NCBI GenBank assembly: GCA_016706545.1
Contig: JADJJK010000082.1
Location: 1 to 16,293, forward strand
Reading direction: 5' to 3'
DNA: 16,293 bases
DNA from: Myxococcales bacterium
GTDB lineage: Bacteria > Myxococcota_A > Polyangia > Haliangiales > Haliangiaceae
Part shown: one piece after another, positions 1 through 9,770 of the stretch
How positions within the stretch are numbered: position 1 is the stretch's first letter
Layout: each line of letters starts with the position of its first letter
Position numbers and translations under genes: made by a program
Notes under the pieces: model-generated
The model's database searches: none
What the model saw: only the letters and a program-made list of their open reading frames with translations
Told to the model about the DNA's origin: nothing

Positions 1-2822
<2,822 letters not shown>

Positions 2823-2844
<22 letters not shown>

Positions 2845-3899
2845 CGACGACCATTGAGCGGCTGGTCGAGTCCGGGCGCGTTCCGAGCGGCTGCTGCGCG
2901 CTGGCATCCGCGCCATCTGCGCCTGGCGGCTGCGCCGAGCAGCGGCCGCGCCGCTCGCGTCTCGAGCAGGAGCGCCTGGCGGCGCTGGTCGCGGAGGCTG
3001 TCCGCCGCGGACATCGCCATCGAGACCGAGGCGCCAACGCAGCACCACGAGGTCCCCGGCGCTCTTTCAGCTCGCGCTGGGCGCGCACCTCAAGGAATGC
3101 TCCGGCTGCTTCTGGCCCGCCGGGGTGACGTCGCTGGCCGAGGCGGAGGCCGCGATGCTGGAGCCACCCGCGCGCGCGCCAGCTGACCGCGCCGGGCGTA
3201 AGACGGGTGCTGGATCTTGGATGCGGCCGGGGCTCGTTCTGCCTGAGCGGCCGCCAAGCAGCACCCTGCGCTGGAGGATCTGGGCGGTGTCGAACTCGCG
3301 CTTCGCAGCGCCAGTTCATCGAGGGCAAGCGCGCAGCCGCAGAGCCCGGCAACCTGCGCGTCAACACCGCCGACCGTCCGGACGCTCGATGTCACCGATC
3401 CGGTGCATGGCGCCGGCCCGTTCGATCGGGTGGTCTCGGTCGAGATGTTCGAGCACATGCGCAACTACCGCGCGCGCCTGGGCAAGATCTCCACCTGGCT
3501 GTCGCCGGGTGGCGAAGCTGTTCGTTCCACGTCTTCGCCCATCAGCCGTACGCCTATCCCTTCGAGAGTCAGGGCGCCACCGACTGGATGGCGCGCGAGT
3601 TCTTTCAGCGGCGGCCTCTGCCCTCCAACTCGCTGCTCCATCATTCCCAGGACGACCTGCGGCTGGGCGCAGTGGCATGGACGGCACGCACCACGCTCGC
3701 ACCGCGGAGGCCTGGCACGCCAACCTGCGCGCGCTGGTCCGAGGCGGTGGACCTGTTCGCGCACCGAGGGCGTGTCGACGCGGAGCGCCGGGCCTAGCGC
3801 TGGCGCGTGTTCTTCCTGGCGTGCGCCGAGATGTTCGGTTACCGCGACGGCCGCGAGTGGCTGGTGGCGCACTACCGGTTTACCCGCCGCGACGGCTGA
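2823..3899 (+). CDS. Cyclopropane-fatty-acyl-phospholipid-synthase-family SAM-dependent methyltransferase (frameshifted)
   Basis: Class I SAM methyltransferase of the CFA-synthase/coclaurine N-methyltransferase-like group; the substrate is not predictable. Joining frames gives about 355 residues. ATTIERLVESGRVP stands at the N-terminus, followed by an Arg-rich helix. Then come the SAM-binding motif I VLDLGCGRGSF (3207-3239), FDRVVSVEMFEHMRN (3421-3465), a WLSPGG strand, HQPYAYPFESQGATDWMA (about 3541-3593) and a C-terminal AEMFGYRDGREWLVAHYRF before TGA at 3897-3899. Glycine-rich motif I and the acidic/EHM region are those of the CFAS family. The start is uncertain. ATG 2823 is in frame but also encodes the last residues of GcvP, so an indel near 2840 hides the true junction; overlapping or very tight spacing suggests co-transcription with gcvP. 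At least five frame switches occur (for example about 2880, 3010, 3240 and 3500). The assignment to family is firm; the specific reaction is open. Confidence 0.85.
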
Positions 3900-3902
3900 G
3901 CC

Positions 3903-5740
3903 CTCCTTCCGCGGGAGCGCTGTGACGGGTGCTGCAGGTGGTCCGCAAGGGGCGACCAAAGGAGAGCGGGTCGACGCCGGTCGCTTCCATCTCGGCGAGG
4001 ACCCAGGGCTCGATGGCGCTGTGGCGGTCGAGGTCGTCCCAGAGGCCGCGGAGGGGGAGGCCGTCGGGTCGAGCGGGATCGGCGAGAGATGCGAGTGGTG
4101 AGGGTGGCGACGGTGTGGGGAGGCCTGGTGACAGGGACGCTGGCGGTGCGGCGACGCGCGGCGCGGTGGGGACGGAAGCTGCGGGGGGGGGTGCGGCTGG
4201 AGCTGCGTCGGCGCGGCGCTGGATGCGCCGGTGATGGTAGCGGCGGCGTCCCAGCCATCGACGCTCGCCGCGCCAGCGGCACTGGCCGGTGGTGGCGGTC
4301 AGCGGCAAGGCGGCGTTGGCGGCGCGATCGCCGGGTCAGCCGAGCAGATGTGGCGGCGCCGGGCGCGGCGGGCAGCGGGACGACAGCGCGGCCGTGCGGA
4401 TTCTTCGAACGCGAATCCTCGCCGGTGGCAGACTGCGGATGCGATAGCCGCGCCAGACGTAGGCGTGGTGGAGCGAGGTGACAAAGCGCCAGGTTGGGGG
4501 CAGGTTGGTCTCCGCCGCCGTCGCCCAGTGCTGCAGGCAGGCCCTCGGAGGAACAGGCGGTGATCGCGGCCGGGGAAGCGGCAGGGTGTGATCGCGTTAA
4601 GAGGAGCGCGCGCTTGAGGCGGCGGGGATGGTACGGGGTCTTGCGTCGACGGAGAGCGGGGCGGGCGTCGCGGACAGAAGCAGTGGCGACGGTGGCGACG
4701 ACCAGGCCGCAGTCGCACAGGCGCTGGTGGTCTGCGGAGAGAGTGCAAGGTCGGTCTCGACGGTGAGGGCGACTGGCAGCGAGGCTCCACGGTCGGTGAA
4801 GGAGACGGGGGCGATGGCTACATCGGTGGTTGCAGAGATGTTGGCGGTGGCTAAGTCGGCGGTGCCGGTGGCTGAGTCGGTGGTCGCTGCGGTTTGTTGC
4901 AGCAGCGCCACGGGGACCGTGACGATCAGCTCGACGGGAGCGCGATCGGCGCGACCCCGCGCGTAGGTTGTGGACCAGGCCACCAGGCCATCGGCGCGGT
5001 TGTACCGGGCGGCGCGCGTGGTGGTGGTGCTCGCGTTTCCGCGGAAGCGCCAAGCCGTCGCGCGGCAGGTGCGGACGCTCCGGCGGAAGCTTTAGCCGAC
5101 ATCGCGAGAGCACTATCAGCCGTGCGCGGTGAGTCCACCGCGGCTTGCTGCAGCACCCGCGTAGAGCAGCGCGGCCTCGTCGGGCGCAGGCACGCCTTTA
5201 CGCACACCATGCCAGGGGGCCGTCGTGGTGTGGGCCACGCGCGCTCGCTGTCGTGCGGGCGTCACGGCCCGCAGCTGGCGGCGTCGGCGCCGAGCACTCA
5301 ACACGCGGCACACCGTCTCGAGCTGGCTGGCGGTGCAGTGCTGCGCGTAGCCCGAGAGCACCGCTTCGGTGGCGGCGGTGGCCACGCGCGTAATGGCGCG
5401 AGGTCTTGGAATACGAGATCTGGCCGGCGGACAAGGCCTCTGATACTGGAGTGCAGGGCAGGCCCGCGCCACCTCGAAGTGTTCGCGCGCGGTGCCGAGG
5501 TCCCGCAGCCGACGCGCCAGCTCAGCCAGTGCGCGCAGGTGCCAAGCCTGGCGGTACCAGCCGCCGGCCGCGTCGAACGTCCGCAGGTCGGCGAGCAGGC
5601 GATGGTTAGCGGCGCTTTTGCGCAGGTGAACGGCTAGCTCGGCGATATGTTCGCCGAGCGCTTGAACTTCCTCGACGGAGAGAGAGGCCAGGCGTGGCGG
5701 CCTTCTAGCGGATTTTTCGGCGTTGGACTTAGGCGCCTGG
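3903..5740 (-). CDS. DUF222 / HNH endonuclease signature protein (13E12-repeat-like), heavily frameshifted
   Basis: No single open frame carries this gene, but in-family pieces appear in order on the minus strand. SVEEVQALGEHIAELA (about 5637-5684) and FDAAGGWYRQAWHLRALAEL begin it. AITRVATAATEAVLSGYAQ and a following LETVCRVLSAR (5295-5397) are typical of DUF222. AWSTTYARGRADRAPVELIVTV (4918-4983) follows, then CDCGLVVATV (4694-4723), ARPRTIPAA and ALLTRDHT (about 4590-4650). The HNH core runs over about 4440-4600: CRFPGRDHRLF, then LQHWAT with ETNLP, then LHHAYVWRGYRIRS. Such proteins are predicted zinc/metal nucleases, often linked to mobile DNA. The second cysteine of the usual CRFPGC pair reads Arg, and the GHH part of the motif is out of frame, so activity is uncertain. 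Unusual are an Ala/Thr/Ser-rich segment before the HNH module (about 4780-4890) and a Pro/Ala/Ser linker leading to a conserved-looking tail (LWDDLDRHSAIEPWVLAEME, about 3990-4050). No ATG is visible at the start. Confidence 0.72.
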
Positions 5741-5991
5741 CAGGCTCCAGGTGCGGAGGCGCGGGTGGCGCGATGTTTCGTGGGGTGCGCAGGTAGATGA
5801 GCAATGTGCCGCGCGTGGGGCCGCGGGTGAAGAGATGCGGCGGGTTGGCGGCGCCGGGGGTGCGCTGGCGCGATGTGCCAAGAGGAATGTTTGTATGCCG
5901 TATGTGGATATTGGATAGAAGATCTTTAGTTGCGCGAGTGCGTCCGGCAGGCGGACGCGGTGAGCGGAGAGCGAAGTCAGAATCGGAGATC

Positions 5992-6068
5992 GGGAAACCT
6001 CCGCGGAAACGTGGTGTGATCCAGGTCGCGCGCTGTTTCCGCGGAAGCCCCGGGCTGTGGACGGTGGC
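5992..6068. repeat. Dispersed palindromic repeat, copy 1
   Basis: This copy opens with gggaaacctccgcggaaacg followed by tgg, shared exactly with copy 2 at 6441. It contains the inverted pair tccgcggaaac (about 6000-6010) and gtttccgcgga (about 6035-6045), separated by about 25 bases, which would form an 11-bp hairpin stem. It ends in a gccccggg segment and a G-rich gtggcg. The arrangement is that of an intergenic repeat (REP/MITE-like); no transposase is nearby. Confidence 0.6.
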
Positions 6069-6248
6069 GAGTTGTGGACAACCGCGCCCGTCGAGCCTGG
6101 GCAGGCGCGATGCGCGCAAGCGGCGCGGTTGACCACAGCCCTTGGAGAGGCGCCGGAGGCCCTGATGGTGGCAGGCATGCCCTGAGGAGAGCGGCGCGCC
6201 TTCCACACCGCCCACAGCCCCCGCTGTTTTCAGAACCCTGAGTTTTTT

Positions 6249-6266
6249 GGTTTTGGTACCAGAACC
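6249..6266. promoter_or_regulatory. Imperfect 18-bp palindrome in an AT-rich island (operator candidate)
   Basis: The sequence ggttttggtaccagaacc matches its own reverse complement at 16 of 18 positions around a central ggtacc. It sits in a T-rich stretch (6229-6262) that contrasts sharply with the surrounding GC-rich DNA. A dyad of this size fits a dimeric repressor site, but no adjacent start codon or regulator gene supports a specific target. Confidence 0.3.
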
Positions 6267-6330
6267 GCAGAACCCGGATTGATCTGCCAGGGGAGCGACG
6301 AGGTGAGCGCGTGGGAGGTGGGTAGGCCCA

Positions 6331-6432
6331 GCACGGTAGTCGGGTCGAGCACGGTGGTCGGGCCTGGCACGGTGGGTGGGCCCGCACGGTGGTCGGGTCG
6401 CGCGCACAGCGGTCAGGGCAGGCACGGCTCAC
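6331..6432. repeat. Degenerate tandem repeat, 17-20 bp unit, about 5.5 copies
   Basis: Successive units begin with gcac at 6331, 6349, 6367, 6384, 6404 and 6422. The approximate unit is gcacggtggtcgggtcg. Units 1 to 4 are well conserved; unit 5 (gcacagcggtcagggcag) and the partial last unit are diverged. There are no spacers of unrelated sequence, so this is a minisatellite-like array rather than a CRISPR. Confidence 0.7.
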
Positions 6433-6440
6433 GAGGGGTG

Positions 6441-6521
6441 GGGAAACCTCCGCGGAAACGTGGGCGTGTCCAAGTCGCAGCGCGTGTCCGCGGAGCCCCG
6501 GGGCGGTGGGCGGTGGGCGGT
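6441..6521. repeat. Dispersed palindromic repeat, copy 2
   Basis: The first 23 bases are identical to copy 1 (5992-6014) and the order of blocks is the same: tccgcggaaac, a diverged loop containing aagtcgcag, then gtgtccgcgga and gccccgggg, then G-rich DNA. The right arm differs from copy 1 (tgtccgcgga against tttccgcgga), so the hairpin is slightly weaker. It is a direct repeat of copy 1 about 450 bases away, placed just beyond the 3' end of the DUF1295 gene. Confidence 0.6.
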
Positions 6522-6534
6522 GGCGCGGGCGGAT

Positions 6535-7388
6535 CTAAGACCGGCTAGCCGCGCGGCTCGACGGGCGGCGCTCGGCGGCGCGCGCCGCTGCCACCAGGGC
6601 ACGAAGGCGCTGGTCGTCACCTGGATAGCGCCGGTAGGCCTCGCTGCGCGAGCGCAGCGCCTGCCCCTCGGTGGCCGGGATGCCGGTCACCTTCCAGATG
6701 CTGGCAAAGAGCAGGGCCTGACCTGAGAGCGCCAGCGCGCCGCTGGGATAGGCCGAGCAGTGCAAAGCGATAGCCCCAGCCACATCAGCCACTCGAAGAA
6801 GAAGTTGGGGTGGCGCGACAGAAGCCAGAGGCCCACGTCGGCAGACCCGCCCTTGGCCGACGTTGGCGCGGCGAAAGCGCTCCGAGCTGCCAGTCAGCCA
6901 CGGCCTGCTGCGACGATGCCCCAGCACCGGGAGCGCCGTGCCGGCCCAGCGCAGCTGCGCCGACAGCGAGGGCGAGGGCAGGACCACGAACGCGGCAGCA
7001 CCAGCGACAGCGAGGAAGAAACGCGGTCAGCGCGGCCTGGGCCTGGAAGAAGAGGAAGAACGCGCGGCCGGCGTGCGGCGCCCAGCGCGCGCGGAGGCTC
7101 GCGATAGCGACGCTGCTCCCCGCCGCCGGCCGCGCCGCGCTTACCGGGTGGAGCGTCAGCCGCAGGCTCCACGCCACCACCACCACGAGCATGGGCGCGT
7201 GGGCCTGCCAGGGCGTGGTGGCGGCGACGCGGCAGACGCAGACCGCCACCACCGCGAACGACGCTGGCCCAGCCGACGTCGACGATGGCCGCGGTCTTCG
7301 TGCGCTGCGAGATCAGCCACAGCGCGAGCTGCAGACCGGCAGCCAGCGCCCAGGCGCCCCAGAACAAGCCGTAGCATCGGCCAATCAT
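6535..7388 (-). CDS. DUF1295 integral membrane protein (steroid 5-alpha-reductase / ICMT-like fold), frameshifted
   Basis: Polytopic inner-membrane protein of the DUF1295 family, whose relatives are steroid 5-alpha-reductase C-terminal-like and isoprenylcysteine methyltransferase-like enzymes. The substrate is unknown. Reassembled pieces in order: MIGRCYGLFWGAWALAAGLQ with ALWLISQRTKTAAIVDVGWA (from the ATG at 7386-7388), then AHAPMLVVVVAWSLRLTLH (about 7143-7199). AGRAFFLFFQAQAALTAFLP (about 7015-7074) and ADWQLG (about 6886-6903) follow. The family signature GLWLLSRHPNFFFEWLMWLG is at about 6777-6836, then WKVTGIPATEGQALRSR and EAYRRY. The end is the usual TSAFVPW motif (about 6600-6620). 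The RHPN-FFEW motif is diagnostic. About 280 residues is a little above the usual 250-270. Frame changes occur near 7270, 7080, 6860, 6730 and 6630. The start ATG is preceded by two other in-phase or near ATGs (about 7396 and 7404), so a slightly longer N-terminus is possible. Confidence 0.75.
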
Positions 7389-7479
7389 GCAGCATCGCGA
7401 GCATCCAGGGTGAGAAACTTGCGCCGCGGTCTGGAGTGCAGGAGGATCGACGGTGATGGCGAAACGGTGGCAGGTGCGA

Positions 7480-8500
7480 TCAGCGGCGAGGCTGGGCGGA
7501 TGGAGCGGGCAGCTCAGGCGGCTCGGATGGAGCGGCTGCCGCGCCAACGCCCGCGCGTGGGCCCTTGCCATGGCCCCCGCTTGCCTTGGTGCGGGGCTCG
7601 GGCAGCAGGACGACATACGAGCGCTCGGCCCGCCGCCCGGTCACCACGCGCTGGTGCCCCGCGCAGCAGACGGGCCCACAGCTGGCTCGCAGTCGCCGGT
7701 CCGCCAGCCCAAGCTCGGGGCCGGTCAGCTCCACCTCCACGAAGGTGTGATCGCTCGCCGCCTCCACCGCGGCAGCGTAGCTCCGGGAGCTCGAGGCCCG
7801 GCGTGGGGCTCGATCGTTGTGCATGGCGCCGCCGTACACCACGACCAGCGGTCGCTCCCTGGGAAGTCTGCGCGGGGAGCGCCGCGCCCAGGCGAGCCTA
7901 GCTCCGCGGTGGTGAAGGTCAAGCATGGCCGCGATGGCGTCATCATCGCCCTTGGCGATATCGCGCGGTAGTCGCGTCGCAACCAACCTGCATGGCGTGG
8001 ACCTTGACGCCGTGGTCCCAGCTGCGCTCGACCAAAATGCCCCCGCTCGCTCTGCGTGCTCGCCGGGCGGCGGACCTGCCGCTGGATCGTCTCCGGTCGC
8101 GCAGGTGGCGACCTCACGCCCTGCTGGTCCACCAGTCCAGGTCTCAGCACCAAAACCGGGACAGCCGCAGCGCCGCGCCGGCAACGCCTCGTTGGTGAAG
8201 CAGGCGAGGGCCGGATCACCGTTGGGCGTCCAGTCCCGCGTGAAAACTCACCCGTGCCCAGGCGCCGAGTGCCCGGGGGCACGATCGCCGCAGGGCCGAG
8301 GCTGGATCCGGGAACTCGCGGACCTCGAAGATCCTCGACCAGCGCGGGCCGTACGATCGTCGAGGTAGGGACTGGTAGGCGTTCCTCCACCACCACCGGT
8401 TGCTTTTGGTCTGGTTGCCGCTTAGCGCCCACCAGAAGCATCGCAGCGCACCTGGATGAAGAGCGCGTCCATGAGCATGAGCTGGCGGGTCCCTGATCAC
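7480..8500 (-). CDS. Hypothetical protein, frameshifted, family not recognised
   Basis: Coding character is inferred from protein-like segments that continue from frame to frame on the minus strand. These are ALFIQVRCDAS (about 8440-8472), SRIFEVREFPDPASALRRSC (about 8270-8340) and FTRDWTPNGDPALACFTNEA (about 8195-8250). GILVERSWDHGVKVHAMQVG follows (about 7980-8045), then AKGDDDAIAAMLDLHH (about 7915-7965). PLVVVYGGAMHNDRAP (about 7805-7865), SYAAAVEAASDHTFVEVELT (about 7722-7785) and RAERSYVVLLPEPR (about 7590-7632) complete the series. A start at GTG 8500 or ATG 8470-8472 is possible; the end is not fixed. The hydrophobic strand followed by YGGAMHND could be a catalytic or metal-binding loop. 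A relation to ChaN/TraB-type (Tiki superfamily) proteins crossed my mind but rests only on that loop, so I assign no function. It diverges from the cyclic-nucleotide/PilZ gene at 8561. Confidence 0.5.
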
Positions 8501-8560
8501 CTTCGGGTTTTTCCGCGCGCCTCGTCACGTCTTTGTCGCGGTGGTTGTATCTTGCAGTCC

Positions 8561-9428
8561 ATGGCCCCGAGTGTAGGTGACCTGAGGACGTTTCGTTGTT
8601 CTCGCGATGCTCCGATGCGGAGCTGGGGGAGTTAGCCGGCTTGTTCGTCGAGATGCCGACCGCAGCGCCCGGTCCAGGATCAGGTCCTGTTCGACGTCGG
8701 GCACGCCCGCCGATTCGATGTTCCTGCTCACGGACGGCTCGGCGGTGCTCGAGTCTCCGACGATGAGCTGCATTTCTTGTATCCACCGGCGCTGCTCGGA
8801 GAGCAAGGCGCGCTCACCGGCGTGCCGCGCTCCACCAAGGTGACCGTGCGAGACGCCACCTGCTATCGCGTCGACGCGCTCGGCTGGCAGCAGTTCCTCT
8901 TCGAGCACCAGGGCTTTGGGTTTGCGCGTCCTGCGCGACGTGCTGCGATTCGCCGCGGAGAAGATCCACCGCGATCAGATCCGGCTGGGGACCATGCGGC
9001 AGAACGCGGAGTGGACCCAGGAGGGCTGCGCGAGGTGCTGACCGCGGTCAAGGAGCATCCAGGGACGCCCATCTCGACCGGCATCCGCGACGCCGTCGAC
9101 GCGCTCATCCACGCGCAACCGAAGGCTCAACGTGCGAGTCGAGCCCTCGGTCACCATGCCGGCGTCGCTGTACCTGGATTCCGGCATCGCGACGGTGGTG
9201 GACCTGTCGCGATCTCACATGTCGTTCTCCAGCCAGGGGACCTGGGCCGCAGGTGACACGGTCTCCGGCGTGCTGAGCCTGGCTGGTCGCACCATGCCAA
9301 TCTCAGGCCGGATCATTCGCGCCAACGAGGGCAGAGTCACCCTGGAGCTGGACGCCATGGCCGACGAAGTCGACACGCCACTGGACGGCTACCTGGCGCG
9401 CGCGCAGCTCCTGGACATCCTGTTGTAA
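8561..9428 (+). CDS. Cyclic-nucleotide-binding plus PilZ domain regulatory protein (frameshifted)
   Basis: About 288 residues after frame joining. The N-terminal half is a CRP/cNMP-binding beta-roll: SDAELGELAGLFVEMPTAA, then QVLFDVG-TPADSMFLLTDG (about 8679-8742). LYPPALLGEQGALTGVPRST (about 8777-8840) and RVDALGWQQFLFEHQGFG follow. The C-terminal part is a PilZ domain. RRLNVRVEPSVTMPASLYLD supplies the RxxxR switch motif, and VVDLSRSHMSF (about 9196-9228) supplies the D-x-S of the DxSxxG motif. GRIIRANEGRVTLELD and a final RAQLLDILL precede TAA at 9426-9428. The family glycine of DxSxxG reads His, so c-di-GMP binding may be weakened or lost. There is no helix-turn-helix, so it is probably not a DNA-binding CRP. 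The ATG at 8561 gives MAPSVGDLRTF and is the only plausible start; frame changes lie near 8600, 8680, 8760, 8925 and 9125. It may couple two second messengers. Confidence 0.78.
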
Positions 9429-9446
9429 GAGCTGGCGAGCGGCGGG

Positions 9447-9666
9447 TCACTTCATGCTGACTTTGTCGCCGGTCTTCTTGGGGGCTTCCGGCGGGCTTGG
9501 CCTTATTGGCGTCGTCCTTCTGCGCGGTGCCGGACTTGTCGCCCGCCTTCTTGTCGCTCTTGTCGCTCTTGGCGGTCTTAGCGTCGCCGTCCATGGACGG
9601 GCAAGCGAGCACCGGGGTAGCAAACGCAAACGAGGAGGGCGACGGCGAGGCCGAGATCTTCTTCAT
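9447..9666 (-). CDS. Small lysine-rich exported protein / putative lipoprotein (frameshifted)
   Basis: About 72 residues, from ATG at 9664-9666 to TGA at 9447-9449, convergent with the PilZ gene and ending 18 bases from it. A good Shine-Dalgarno AGGAG (plus-strand ctcct at 9672-9676) lies 5 bases before the start. The protein opens MKKIS. In the next frame the following bases read LAVALLVCVC, a hydrophobic core, and the original frame resumes with TPVLACPSMDG. The intended product is therefore a signal peptide ending in a VLAC lipobox-like site. The mature part is low-complexity and charged (DGDAKTAKSDKSDKKAGDKS and onward, Lys/Asp/Ala). It finishes EAPKKTGDKVSMK after one further frame change near 9490. 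No family is recognised; such short Lys/Ala-rich envelope proteins are common in this kind of genome. A cleaved soluble peptide is the alternative to a lipoprotein. Confidence 0.6.
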
Positions 9667-9671
9667 GGGAG

Positions 9672-9676
9672 CTCCT
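9672..9676 (-). promoter_or_regulatory. Shine-Dalgarno site of the small exported protein
   Basis: On the minus strand AGGAG is followed by five bases and then ATG (9664-9666). This is the clearest ribosome-binding site in the window. It supports the start and the reality of a very short, frameshifted gene. Confidence 0.6.
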
Positions 9677-9770
9677 GGAAGGCAAGGACCGAGGCGAGAA
9701 CCAAGGACAGAACGATGCCCAAGCATGGCGGAACTTGGACCACTTGCCAACCGCGTAGCCAGGGCAGCCA

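Larger units (their letters stand above)
5741..6534. other. Long intergenic region with repeats, no credible gene
   Basis: About 800 bases lie between two minus-strand genes. No translation in any frame resembles a protein: the open frames here are Arg/Pro/Gly-rich and the repeats run through them. The region holds two copies of a palindromic element (5992-6068 and 6441-6521), a 17-20 bp tandem array (6331-6432), and two AT-rich islands that stand out against the high-GC background (about 5886-5935 and 6229-6266). The islands are candidate promoter or operator DNA, the first possibly for the HNH gene reading leftward. I could not define a convincing -35/-10 pair in either. Confidence 0.55.

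Noticed and set aside
3872..5113. 413-residue minus-strand open frame
   Set aside because: Mostly Arg/Pro/His-rich out-of-frame reading of the DUF222/HNH gene; only short pieces are the true frame.
5886..5935. AT-rich stretch with ttgtat as a possible -35 box
   Set aside because: No acceptable -10 hexamer at a normal spacing on either strand; kept only as part of the intergenic description.
6073..6081. tgtggacaa, a match to the high-GC DnaA box in reverse, within the small palindrome gttgtggacaac
   Set aside because: Only one box; no cluster, no AT-rich unwinding region beside it and no dnaA/dnaN nearby, so not an origin.
6331..6432. Possible CRISPR array
   Set aside because: Units abut one another with no unique spacers, vary in length and no cas genes are present.
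6810..7901. 363-residue plus-strand open frame
   Set aside because: Arg/Ala-rich antisense shadow of the DUF1295 gene and its neighbour, without any protein-like motif.
8531..8560. ttgtcg and tatctt as a promoter for the PilZ gene
   Set aside because: Spacing is only 9 bases, too short for a sigma-70 promoter.
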